The translations under genes and the position numbers were made by a program. Shown piece after piece: positions 7,061 to 14,264 of a stretch of 64,000 nucleotides of DNA. A model generated the notes under the pieces. It was given only the letters and a program-made list of their open reading frames with translations. It did not search any database and had not been told where the DNA came from. Where the stretch lies: assembly GCA_944349375.1 (NCBI GenBank), contig CALVMV010000003.1, forward strand, positions 93,926 to 157,925, in the 5' to 3' direction. Each line of letters begins with the position of its first letter. The first letter of the stretch is position 1. Source of the DNA: an uncultured Clostridia bacterium (GTDB taxonomy: Bacteria; Bacillota; Clostridia; Christensenellales; UBA1242).

Positions 7061-8800
7061 CTAGATTTTTTTAGAATTTATTTCATTTTTTAATCTTTCG
7101 ATAAAATCTTTCAAAATTAGACCGCTTTTGTTCTCAAATCCCCTGCCTCTAATTGAAATAGTGTTATTTTTTTCTTCTTCATCTCCGACAATGATTAAAT
7201 AAGGGATCTTTAATGCAGAAGCTTCACGAATTTTATACCCAATTTTTTCGTTTCGTATATCAGCTTCTACCCTAAAGCCTAAATCAAAGAGTTTATTTTT
7301 GATTGAGAGTGCATAATCGTTATTTCTTTCAGTTAGAGAAAGAACTTTAACTTGTTCAGGTGCAAGCCATAATGGAAATGCTCCAGCAAAATGTTCGATA
7401 AGTATACCCATAAATCTATCTATAGAACCATAAATAACTCTATGTATCATGATAGGTCTATGTTTTTCACCATCTTCGGCAGTATATTCAAGTTCAAATC
7501 TTTGTGGAAGTTGAAAATCAAGTTGAATTGTTCCGCATTGCCAAGTTCTGCCAAGGGCATCTGTCAAGTGGAAATCTATTTTAGGCCCATAGAAAGCACC
7601 ATCACCTTCGTTTATCACATAATCTTTTCCAAGTTCGTCAAGAGCGGATTTAAGTGCATCTGTTGCAACTTCCCAGTCTTCGTCGCTTCCTATGCTATTT
7701 TCAGGACGAGTTGACAATTCTACATGATATTTGAAGTTGAAAATTTTATAAACTTGGTCAATAAGGTCGACAACATTTTTAATTTCACTTTTTATTTGTG
7801 AAGGAGTCATAAAAATATGAGCATCATCTTGAGTGAAAGCTCTTACTCTCATAAGCCCACCTAGTTCTCCTGATTTTTCATGCCTATGGACAAGTCCCAG
7901 TTCTCCAATTCTTAAAGGTAAATCTCTATAAGAATGAGGTTCATTCTTATAAACTAAAACGCCACCCGGACAATTCATGGGTTTAATCGCAAAGTCAGTA
8001 TCATCAATTTTTGTTGTATACATGTTTGCTTTATAGTGGTCCCAATGTCCAGAAGTTTCCCAAAGATGACGACTTAACATAATAGGAGTTGATATTTCTT
8101 TGTAGCCTGCTTTTCTATGAATTTCACGCCAAAAATCGATTAAAATATTTCGAACAATCATTCCATTTGGAAGATAGAAAGGAAATCCCGGTCCTTCAGG
8201 AGATATCATAAATAATTTTAGTTCTTTTCCTAGCTTTCTATTATCTCTTTTCTTTGCTTCTTCAAGCATTGCAATATGGTCTGCTAATTCTTTTTTTGTT
8301 TTAAAAGCATAACAATAAACTCTTTGAAGCATTTTATTTTTTTCATCGCCCCGCCAGTAAGCACCGTTTATACTATGAATTTTAAACCCGTAATTTTGAA
8401 GCTTTTTGCAACTATCAACATGAGGTCCACGGCATAAATCAAAGAAATCTTCTCCTGTATAATACAAAGAAACTTCTTCGTTTTCTGGAAGTTCATTTAT
8501 AATTTCGGTTTTATACTCATTGTCTTTAAAAAATTGTAAAGCCTTTTCTTTTGAGACTACTACCCTTTTAAACTCTTCCCCCTTATTTATAATTTCTTGC
8601 ATCTGTTTTTCGATAGCTTTAAATTCATCTGGAGTTATAGAATGTGATAAATCTATATCATAATAAAAACCATCTTCGATAGCAGGGCCAATAGTTAGTT
8701 TTGTTTCAGGATAAAGTTTAACAAGTGCTTTTGCAAGCACATGAGCAAGCGAATGTCTAGCTTTTTCCAATTCCATATCTTTTTCATTTTTAATTTCCAT
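7061..8800 (-). CDS. thrS: Threonyl-tRNA synthetase lacking the N-terminal TGS domain
   Basis: Class II synthetase that attaches threonine to tRNA-Thr. The 579-residue protein begins almost directly with the editing domain (ARHSLAHVLAKAL near residue 16; Cys in FFDLCRGPHVDSC), continues with the catalytic core (motif 2 region RVRAFTQDDAHIF; zinc-binding Cys in AIKPMNCPGG; motif 3 region MIHRVIYGSIDRF) and ends with the anticodon-binding domain. Usual length is about 640; the missing 60 residues are the TGS domain. The start at 8800 is preceded by AAGGAGG, excluding the ATG at 8818. A threonine T-box leader controls it. Confidence 0.96.
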   Translation of the reverse strand: MEIKNEKDMELEKARHSLAHVLAKALVKLYPETKLTIGPAIEDGFYYDIDLSHSITPDEFKAIEKQMQEIINKGEEFKRVVVSKEKALQFFKDNEYKTEIINELPENEEVSLYYTGEDFFDLCRGPHVDSCKKLQNYGFKIHSINGAYWRGDEKNKMLQRVYCYAFKTKKELADHIAMLEEAKKRDNRKLGKELKLFMISPEGPGFPFYLPNGMIVRNILIDFWREIHRKAGYKEISTPIMLSRHLWETSGHWDHYKANMYTTKIDDTDFAIKPMNCPGGVLVYKNEPHSYRDLPLRIGELGLVHRHEKSGELGGLMRVRAFTQDDAHIFMTPSQIKSEIKNVVDLIDQVYKIFNFKYHVELSTRPENSIGSDEDWEVATDALKSALDELGKDYVINEGDGAFYGPKIDFHLTDALGRTWQCGTIQLDFQLPQRFELEYTAEDGEKHRPIMIHRVIYGSIDRFMGILIEHFAGAFPLWLAPEQVKVLSLTERNNDYALSIKNKLFDLGFRVEADIRNEKIGYKIREASALKIPYLIIVGDEEEKNNTISIRGRGFENKSGLILKDFIERLKNEINSKKI

Positions 8801-8822
8801 AAATTCCTCCTTGGGCATAAAT

Positions 8823-9015
8823 AAAAAACGCCCTAAAATTATTTTAAGGACGATTTAAACAAAACCGCGGTTCCACCTTAATTGCAAAAGTGCCACTCAT
8901 TTAATACTCTTCATTGTAGTAGTGGTTTCATTATGTTTTTAGCTAAGGTTTTTCACCAACCAACCTTTCTCTGTGCGCATCAAAACTAACTACTTGTCTA
9001 CTGCTCTGAGTTTTC
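8823..9015 (-). ncRNA. T-box leader (threonine) of thrS, with terminator
   Basis: A cis-acting RNA that binds uncharged tRNA and lets transcription continue. On the minus strand the T-box core AAGGTGGAACCGCG lies at about 8867-8880. A stem I region contains ACAGAGAAAGG and GGTTGGTGAAAAACC. A GAAACCAC segment near 8929-8936 is compatible with an ACC (Thr) specifier. The terminator stem (CGTCCTTAAAATAATTTTAGGGCG followed by six T) is at about 8827-8852. The thrS Shine-Dalgarno sequence follows. The specifier assignment is inferred from position and needs a structure model. Confidence 0.92.
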
Positions 9016-9021
9016 GTTTAT

Positions 9022-9051
9022 ATTATAATACAATTAATTAAAAAAAGTCAA
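9022..9051 (-). promoter_or_regulatory. Sigma-A-type promoter of the thrS T-box transcript
   Basis: Minus-strand TTGACT (9046-9051), 18-nt spacer, TATAAT (9022-9027), immediately before the T-box leader. Confidence 0.8.
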
Positions 9052-9069
9052 CACAAAAAGAAAATAATT

Positions 9070-9831
9070 TTAAAATTTATCAAAACTATTTATTTTTATA
9101 TGTCTTTTATCAGTAATTCTTTCTTCAAATAGTTTATGCAAAAGAGTAATTGCCTTGCTATCTTCTTCGCAATAAAGATTTATTTTTTGAGGTGAAATAT
9201 CAATTATAGACGAAACTAAACAGTCTTCTGTAAAATTTTTGTTTTGATAAAGTTTGTCGCTAATTAAGATTTTGTAACTTAAATCTTCATCTTGATAAAT
9301 AGATATCTCATCTTGACATATTTCCAAATTGTCCACCAAAAATTTTAATAAATCTAAAAAACTATCACTTGAAGTTAGATAATCTCTATTTTCATTTGCA
9401 AGAGTTACAAGCTCTGCCCATTTAGATTTTAATGATGCAAGTTTGAATTGATAATAACTTTCTAAAAAGAAGTCTTTTTTTAATATTAAACCTTTTCTCA
9501 CTAAGTACCTGTCTGTTTCTTTGTCAAAGTTTAATAGTGCTTTTTTAAAAGCATTTATACCAAGTTTGTCTTGACTAGGCAAAAAAAGATGTTTGTCTAA
9601 AAAGTTAGATTTGAATACTGTGCATATAACTTCAGTTATACAACTTGAAATATAACACTGTGCGTTTTCTTTATCTTGCTCTTTGACAGCAATTAAAATT
9701 GAAATATATCCCCCTTCTTCAACAGAAGTTACTACTCCATTCCATTTGTTGCAAACTGAAGAAATGTTGTTAAAAATAAACTTTGCAAGCTCAAAATTTT
9801 CTGTTTTAACATTAAGTGAAAATTCCCACAT
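9070..9831 (-). CDS. ytxC: YtxC-like putative sporulation protein
   Basis: The YtxC family is of unknown biochemical role and is named as a putative sporulation protein. The 253-residue product has no membrane segment. Its central block YYQFKLASLKSKWAELVTLA followed by a leucine-rich segment and LVDNLEICQDEISIY resembles the conserved YtxC helix region. The location beside thrS matches Bacillus, where ytxC is next to thrS. AAGGAG precedes the ATG. The upstream region carries a sigma-E-like promoter (9851-9878), which fits a sporulation role. Similarity is moderate, so the assignment rests on pattern plus context. Confidence 0.72.
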   Translation of the reverse strand: MWEFSLNVKTENFELAKFIFNNISSVCNKWNGVVTSVEEGGYISILIAVKEQDKENAQCYISSCITEVICTVFKSNFLDKHLFLPSQDKLGINAFKKALLNFDKETDRYLVRKGLILKKDFFLESYYQFKLASLKSKWAELVTLANENRDYLTSSDSFLDLLKFLVDNLEICQDEISIYQDEDLSYKILISDKLYQNKNFTEDCLVSSIIDISPQKINLYCEEDSKAITLLHKLFEERITDKRHIKINSFDKF

Positions 9832-9850
9832 AGAAGCTCCTTACAAACCT

Positions 9851-9878
9851 ATTCTATGCAAGCGTAAAAAAAATACTC
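9851..9878 (-). promoter_or_regulatory. Candidate sigma-E-type promoter of ytxC
   Basis: Minus-strand GAGTATT (9872-9878), 13-nt spacer, CATAGAAT (9851-9858), close to the Bacillus sigma-E pattern (KMATATT and CATACAHT). Chance matches are easy in such AT-rich DNA. Confidence 0.4.
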
Positions 9879-9906
9879 AAAAATATTTTGATTTCTTTTA
9901 AATAAT

Positions 9907-9934
9907 TTGACAAAAAATATAAAATAATTAATAA
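9907..9934 (+). promoter_or_regulatory. Promoter of the lipoprotein gene
   Basis: TTGACA (9907-9912) with a weak TAATAA -10 box at 9929-9934 (16-nt spacer), about 20 nt before an AAAGGA ribosome site. Confidence 0.5.
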
Positions 9935-9962
9935 TAAAGAATATAAAAGAAAGGATAGAGTT

Positions 9963-10703
9963 ATGAAAAAAAATATAAAAATATTTTTAACTTTTGTTTT
10001 AATATTGCCAATAATTTTGCTAGCTTCATGCGGTATAACTCAATATTACACCATTACGGCAGTTTCTAGTGAGAAGAAATTTGGAACTGTAAATGGTGGA
10101 ATAGATGTTGCAAAAGCTGAAGGAACAGAAATTTCCTTAGTGGCAAGTGAATTAAGTCCTATAGATAACCCTTTTGTTTGCTGGATAAAAAATAATAACA
10201 AAGTTGTATCTTTTGATAAGGTTTATAATATGACATACTCCTCTGCAACAGAGGGGAAATATACTGCTCTATTTCAAGAAATCAATATAAATAAAACTCG
10301 TTACGCAACAATCACTGACATTCAAATAGAAGGAGCAAGTGCTGGAACGATTGAAATTAAATATGCATCTGCTTCATCTAGTTCAAATTATCAAACAATA
10401 GAAAATTTATCATTTGCCAGCAAAACAATAGAAACAGATAAAACAAATCTTCTATATTTTGGTGGAGCTGATGGCATTAATAATAAAGTTGCATTAAATT
10501 TTCAAGTAAAATTAGTGGCTCAAAATGTTAGCTCAAGCACAACCTATACATTGAATTTTGATAAGACTTTAGTTGATGGAACAACAAGCGAAAATCAAAT
10601 ATCATTCGATAGCGAAGGGAAATGTAGTTTAGTTGCAACCAATGGTAGAGATATAACAATAACATTAACTTTGTCAAAGTTAAATTTGGATTTATATAAA
10701 TAA
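9963..10703 (+). CDS. Putative lipoprotein with Ig/B-repeat-like domain
   Basis: A 246-residue secreted lipoprotein. The signal peptide ends in a lipobox LLASC, with Cys23 as the predicted lipidation site, so the mature protein should be anchored on the outer face of the membrane. After it, residues about 30-100 contain a pattern GTVNGG...LVA...NPFVCWIKNN...YTALF, which resembles bacterial surface repeat domains that read FxxWxxN...YTAxF. The rest looks like a beta-sandwich rich in Ser and Thr. No enzyme motif is seen. AAAGGATAGAG precedes the ATG. It stands alone on the plus strand and ends at a shared terminator. Confidence 0.75.
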   Translation: MKKNIKIFLTFVLILPIILLASCGITQYYTITAVSSEKKFGTVNGGIDVAKAEGTEISLVASELSPIDNPFVCWIKNNNKVVSFDKVYNMTYSSATEGKYTALFQEININKTRYATITDIQIEGASAGTIEIKYASASSSSNYQTIENLSFASKTIETDKTNLLYFGGADGINNKVALNFQVKLVAQNVSSSTTYTLNFDKTLVDGTTSENQISFDSEGKCSLVATNGRDITITLTLSKLNLDLYK

Positions 10704-10742
10704 ACATTAATGTTGGAAAAATGAAATATAAAAATAAAAGAA

Positions 10743-10778
10743 TAAAAAAAAGAAGGTATTTGCTACCTTCTTTTTTTG
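10743..10778. terminator. Bidirectional terminator between lipoprotein and 44-aa gene
   Basis: GAAGGTA and TACCTTC pair around TTTGC, flanked by A and T runs on both sides. It can end both the plus-strand lipoprotein transcript and the minus-strand small gene. Confidence 0.85.
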
Positions 10779-10786
10779 GTTGAAAA

Positions 10787-10921
10787 CTACCTAGAGCAGT
10801 TTTTAGTTTCAGATTTTGAAGCTTTAGAACTGCATGATTTAGACTCATTACTGCACTCTACATTTTTAGATGTTTTAGAGTTTTTAGAAGCCTTGTTCAT
10901 TTTGGAATTTTTACCAAACAT
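10787..10921 (-). CDS. 44-residue Lys/Ser-rich peptide with three cysteines
   Basis: Short open frame from ATG at 10921 to TAG at 10787-10789, preceded by GGGAGGTGAAAACT, a strong ribosome site. The product starts MFGKNSKMNKASKNSKTSKN and has repeated SK/NSK steps, three Cys (residues 23, 30, 42) and no hydrophobic segment. It lies between a terminator and a leader of about 100 nt holding a perfect 6-bp hairpin (10943-10960). The function is unknown. Its size and composition are compatible with a small spore or nucleic-acid-binding protein, but nothing proves it. Confidence 0.65.
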   Translation of the reverse strand: MFGKNSKMNKASKNSKTSKNVECSNESKSCSSKASKSETKNCSR

Positions 10922-11026
10922 AGTTTTCACCTCCCGTTTATTCAAGGAACTTAATCCTTGTAATCATAGTGTTACCCAAACTTCAAAATTTATACAATAA
11001 AAGTACAATCTTTTTAACTTAAAACA

Positions 11027-11051
11027 AAAGAAGTGCAAACTTACACTTCTT
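11027..11051 (-). terminator. Terminator of the 28-residue-repeat gene
   Basis: Minus-strand AAGAAGTG and CACTTCTT pair around TAAGTTTG, then a T-rich stretch. It overlaps the stop codon region of the C-terminal repeat fragment. Confidence 0.75.
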
Positions 11052-11616
11052 AATCTTTGATGCTATAAGAGGTATTAATAAAATCATCTAATAATTTAGA
11101 TTTATCTTCATCTACGAATTTAATTTTACCATTTTCATCGTGTTCTACATTGATAAAATAAGAAACATTGGGGTTTTTATTAAAGGCTTCAATAATTTTT
11201 AATAAATCATTTTCATCAAAAGATGTGTATATTTGGTGTAAATATCTATCAAAATTTTCAAGATATTCAGCTATACAACATATATATTCAACATCACCAA
11301 TTTGTATTAAAGCTTTAACCAATTTTTGAGTATCAGCATTTTCAATTGTTATTATAAATTTTGATATATATTCAGAGTCTTTTGTTTGAATTATAGCATC
11401 TGTTAAAATATCTATAGGAGCATTTTTTACATCTGCTGCAAATTCATAAATATATTGAGCATTTTCAGTTTTGCATATTGCATCTGCTAAAATATTTACA
11501 GTGATACTGGAACTTTTTTTAATATAATATTTAAGTAAATAAATATATTCAGCATCATTTGTTTTAATTATTCCATCAGCAAGAATATCTATAGGAGCAT
11601 TTTTTATTTTTTCCAT
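11050..11616 (-). pseudogene. C-terminal part of a frameshifted 28-residue-repeat protein
   Basis: This frame continues the repeat protein encoded just upstream in another frame. Its first residues, MEKIKNAPIDILADGIIKTN, fall in the middle of repeat 7-8, and no ribosome site stands before the ATG at 11616, so it is not an independent gene. It carries four repeats of the NAPxDxLAxAI type, then a roughly 68-residue non-repeat C terminus containing DENDLLKIIEAFNKN and VEHDENGKIKFVDEDK. Restoring one A at 11646-11648 joins it in frame to the upstream part, giving a protein of about 470 residues. It may be a true inactivation or a homopolymer sequencing error. Confidence 0.8.
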
Positions 11617-12188
11617 AAATTCATATATATATTCTGCGTCACCAGTTTACAAATGGCTTCAGCGAGAATAGCTATAGGAGCATCTTTAATATTTTTTGCA
11701 AAAGAATAAATATGTTTAGCCTCACCAAGTTTACAAATGGCTTCAGCAAGAATATCAACAGGAGCATTGTTAATATTTTTTGCAAAAGAATATATATATT
11801 CAATATTTTCAGATTGGCAAATTGCTTCTGCAAGTTCTCTAATAGGGGCTTCCTTAACTTCATTTGCAAAATCATAAATGCGTTTAGTATCTTTAGTTTC
11901 TATTAATTTTTTTGCAAGCATTTCAATTGGAGCACCCTTAACTCGTGATGCGAAATATAAAATAAATTCAGAGTTACCAGATTCCCCTACCACATTTGCA
12001 AGCATATCAACTGGGGCATCTTCAAAATCTTGAGCAAACCATGTAATATAATTAATTGCTTTAGTTTTGGATAAAGCAATTGCCAATTTTTCTGTAGGAG
12101 CATCTTTAATATTTTTTGCAAATTTATATATATACTCAGCATTTCCAGTCTTAATGATAGCATCTGCAAGAATATCAACAGGAGCATT
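11257..12188 (-). repeat. Tandem array of about eleven 84-bp coding repeats (28 residues each)
   Basis: Each unit reads roughly NAP(V/I)DILA(D/E)AI with a following xxTGxAEYIYxFAKxIK half. Eight units lie in the upstream frame (the last one broken) and the rest in the downstream frame; one unit is 31 residues. The periodicity suggests a two-helix solenoid. Strongly conserved positions are Ala-Pro at the unit start, Leu-Ala in helix one and Tyr-Ile-Tyr in helix two. I know no named Pfam-type repeat with exactly this pattern. Confidence 0.85.
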
Positions 12189-12464
12189 TTTAAAATTTGT
12201 GGCGATTAAATAAATATACTTAGGTTTAAGAGGAGTTTTATCAATTAAGCTTTTACATAATTTAACCACATCAATTGATTTTATATTTGCTTCCACAATT
12301 TCATAAAGTTGTTCAGTAGAGCACATTTCATACATTTTATCTTCCAGAGCTTTAAATTCTGCTGTAGATTCAATTGTTTTTTTATTTTCTTTTTGTTTTA
12401 CAATTGACTTTTTGTCTTCAATTTTTAGCAAATGTAAAATTTTTTCAAATAATTGTTGTTCCAT
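11604..12464 (-). pseudogene. N-terminal part of a frameshifted 28-residue-repeat protein
   Basis: The start at 12464 has an AAAGGAT ribosome site and a good promoter. Residues 1-92 form a helical, charged N-terminal region (STEQLYEIVEANIKSI is a degenerate first repeat); residues 93 onward are tandem 28-residue units. The reading frame leaves the repeat pattern after AEAICK and ends KLVTQNIYMNLWKK. In the +1 frame the pattern continues as TGDAEYIYEF, showing one missing base in an A run (three A instead of four). No signal peptide or membrane segment is seen, so the intact protein was probably cytoplasmic. The function is unknown; such solenoids usually bind other proteins. Confidence 0.8.
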
Positions 12465-12505
12465 ATATCTTAAATCCTTTTTTATAATATTATATTAACA
12501 ATACT

Positions 12506-12534
12506 ATATTAACAAATAATTTTTATAAAGTCAA
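12506..12534 (-). promoter_or_regulatory. Sigma-A-type promoter of the repeat gene
   Basis: Minus-strand TTGACT (12529-12534), 17-nt spacer, TAATAT (12506-12511). A working promoter suggests the frameshift is recent or artefactual. Confidence 0.65.
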
Positions 12535-12589
12535 TATATTAATTTTAAATTAACAAAAAAATGCAAGATTTAATTTTTGATTTTAACAA

Positions 12590-12612
12590 AAAAGTGCTAT
12601 TAGTTAGCACCT
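12590..12612 (-). terminator. Terminator of ruvX-DUF1292
   Basis: Minus-strand GGTGCTA and TAGCAC pair around ACTAA, then TTTTTT. It spans the last codons of the DUF1292 gene. Confidence 0.8.
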
Positions 12613-13070
12613 TTTTTTGTTGTTTTTTTAGTTTCTGTTTTAGCTTCTTTTTTACCTGCTGTTTTTGTAACTTTTTTTGCTGTAGTTTTAGCTTTAGTTT
12701 CTGTTGCTTTTTTTGCAGGTTTTTTCTCTTTTGCAAGTTCTTCTTCAAGAAGATCATAATATTCGTTGAAAACATCGATTGCAACATCTTCATCTTCTTC
12801 AATTCTCAAAGTTGTGTTGCCATCTTTATCTTGTTCAACTCTAAATACAATAGCTTCATTTTCGCCAAGACCTTCAATTTTATCAACAGGTTTTAAAATA
12901 GCGAACAATTTTTTCTCTTTTTTTACTTCATGAACAATCATAGCAATTTGCTCGAATGAAAGTTGTTTGCCTTTTTCATCCATCAATGTGATTGGTTCTT
13001 TGTTTTCCTTATCTAAGAGTATATCAAGAAGATCTACTTTTTCTTCATTATTTTCTACTTTTTTATCCAT
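12600..13070 (-). CDS. DUF1292 (YrzB-like) protein with histone-like Lys/Ala/Thr tail
   Basis: The first 110 residues match the DUF1292 pattern: an acidic N terminus, ITLMDEKGKQLSFEQIAMI, then KLFAILKPVDK and a strand-rich stretch ending VFNEYYDLLEE. The biochemical role of this family is unknown. Residues after about 115 form a tail of KKPAKKA, KTTAKK and KTAGKKEAK blocks, resembling bacterial H1-like tails and possibly binding nucleic acid. The start at 13070 is chosen because AAGGGG precedes it and the upstream frame runs into ruvX. It follows ruvX by 7 nt, the usual arrangement in Bacillota. Confidence 0.85.
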   Translation of the reverse strand: MDKKVENNEEKVDLLDILLDKENKEPITLMDEKGKQLSFEQIAMIVHEVKKEKKLFAILKPVDKIEGLGENEAIVFRVEQDKDGNTTLRIEEDEDVAIDVFNEYYDLLEEELAKEKKPAKKATETKAKTTAKKVTKTAGKKEAKTETKKTTKKGAN

Positions 13071-13077
13071 AATTTTA

Positions 13078-13506
13078 TTAACCCCTTTTTGTTTGATTGA
13101 GATATGTTTGCAAAATAATTTGTGCTGAAATTTTATCAATAAGTTCCTTTCGCTTTTCCCTTCTAACTCCGCTACTAATTAAAATTTCTTCTGCTTCAGC
13201 CGAGGTTAAGCGCTCATCGACAAAATCAACTTTTACTCCTGATTGTTCAGCGAGTAATTTTCCAAACTCCCTATGAATTTTTGCTCTTTCCCCTTCTGTT
13301 CCATCCATATTTAATGGAAGTCCCATTGCTATTTCATCAACATTAAATTCTTTTATTAAAGAAATTAAATGCTCTAATGATTTTTCTTGAGAAACATTTT
13401 GGAAAACTTCATAAGGACTTGAAATGATGCACAAGGCATCAGTAAGTGCTACACCAATGCGTTTATCACCATAATCAATGCCCATTTTTCGTGTTTTTTG
13501 CATCAT
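13078..13506 (-). CDS. ruvX: RuvX/YqgF Holliday-junction resolvase-like protein (pre-16S rRNA nuclease)
   Basis: RuvX/YqgF has an RNase H-like fold; in E. coli it is linked to 16S rRNA 5' maturation. The 142-residue protein has the N-terminal strand MGIDYGDKRIGVALTD with the first catalytic Asp, the central MGLPLNMDGTEGERA, and the C-terminal DERLTSAEAEEIL followed by IDKISAQIILQTYL, covering the normal full length. The start is ATG at 13506 (or 13503); a far upstream ATG at 13638 overlaps another gene. It lies in one unit with the DUF1292 gene. Confidence 0.93.
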   Translation of the reverse strand: MMQKTRKMGIDYGDKRIGVALTDALCIISSPYEVFQNVSQEKSLEHLISLIKEFNVDEIAMGLPLNMDGTEGERAKIHREFGKLLAEQSGVKVDFVDERLTSAEAEEILISSGVRREKRKELIDKISAQIILQTYLNQTKRG

Positions 13507-13574
13507 AACTCCACTTTTAGTATAGTAAATTTGGAATTTTAAGTCAAATAAAATAAAATGTTTTATTAAAAATT

Positions 13575-14264
13575 TTATAAATTTACAAATTTCAAAATAG
13601 ATCGCAAATCTTTTACATTTAAAAGATAATGAGTCCATATTTTTTTATTGGTATAATCTGTTTTAACTGGATTTAAACAAATAGTTGTTACACCACTTTT
13701 GTAAACTTCTTCATCATTATATGAATTGCCGACAAAGATCACTTCTTCTTTTTTTAAATTATATTTTTTCATTTGATTTAAAACAAAATTGCTTTTATCT
13801 TCGACATTAGATTCAGCCAAAACAATTCCATTTACAATTCCATCATTATCTAGAGTTAATGTTTCTGCTTCAATTTCAGTTATAAATTGTCTGAATTTTT
13901 TTACTTTTTCTTCGATTATATTTTTTACTCCCCCTGACAAAATGCATATTTTTATGTCATTTTGATACAAAAACTTAAAGACTTTTTTGCAATTATTTAA
14001 AAGATGAATTTTCTTTGCTGCTTTCGAGAAAGTTTTGTTGTTTACTTTATTCTCTCTATAAATTTTAATAATTTCATCCACCCATTGTTTATAGGTAATT
14101 TGTTTATCTTTATATAGATTATATAATCTTATGTCTTCATCTAAAAGGTTAATTTCAATCCAAATTCTAGCCCAAGAGTTATCGATTTCATCAGGTACAG
14201 ATAAAGTCCCATCAAAATCAAATATAATTAATTTGGTCTTAGCTTCAGATTTATTTGCATTCAT
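13575..14264 (-). CDS. HAD-superfamily phosphatase (SerB-like subgroup)
   Basis: Haloacid dehalogenase fold hydrolase, probably a phosphatase acting on a small molecule. Motif I is FDFDGTL (residues about 15-21, two catalytic Asp), motif II is LSGG (near residue 109), and motif IV is VGNSYNDEE near residue 176. The cap lies between motifs I and II and is helical, as in phosphoserine phosphatase-type enzymes. Substrate cannot be assigned. The ATG at 14264 has AAGGAGA before it and overlaps the polA end by 14 nt, so it is translated with polA. Confidence 0.85.
   Translation of the reverse strand: MNANKSEAKTKLIIFDFDGTLSVPDEIDNSWARIWIEINLLDEDIRLYNLYKDKQITYKQWVDEIIKIYRENKVNNKTFSKAAKKIHLLNNCKKVFKFLYQNDIKICILSGGVKNIIEEKVKKFRQFITEIEAETLTLDNDGIVNGIVLAESNVEDKSNFVLNQMKKYNLKKEEVIFVGNSYNDEEVYKSGVTTICLNPVKTDYTNKKIWTHYLLNVKDLRSILKFVNL

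Noticed and set aside
10776..11000. Plus-strand 74-codon frame
   Set aside because: It overlaps the minus-strand 44-codon gene, which has the strong GGGAGG site; the plus frame has none and starts inside a terminator.
11257..12188. Regular 84-bp repeats resembling a CRISPR or satellite array
   Set aside because: The repeats are coding, differ at third positions and have no spacer pattern; no cas genes are near.
12545..12896. Cys/Phe-rich and Lys-rich frames on both strands around the DUF1292 gene
   Set aside because: They are shadow frames of the Lys-rich tail of the DUF1292 protein.
13507..13638. Extended N terminus for RuvX from an ATG at 13638
   Set aside because: The extra 44 residues overlap the HAD gene, are Phe/Ile/Lys-rich without family match, and the normal RuvX start lies at 13506.
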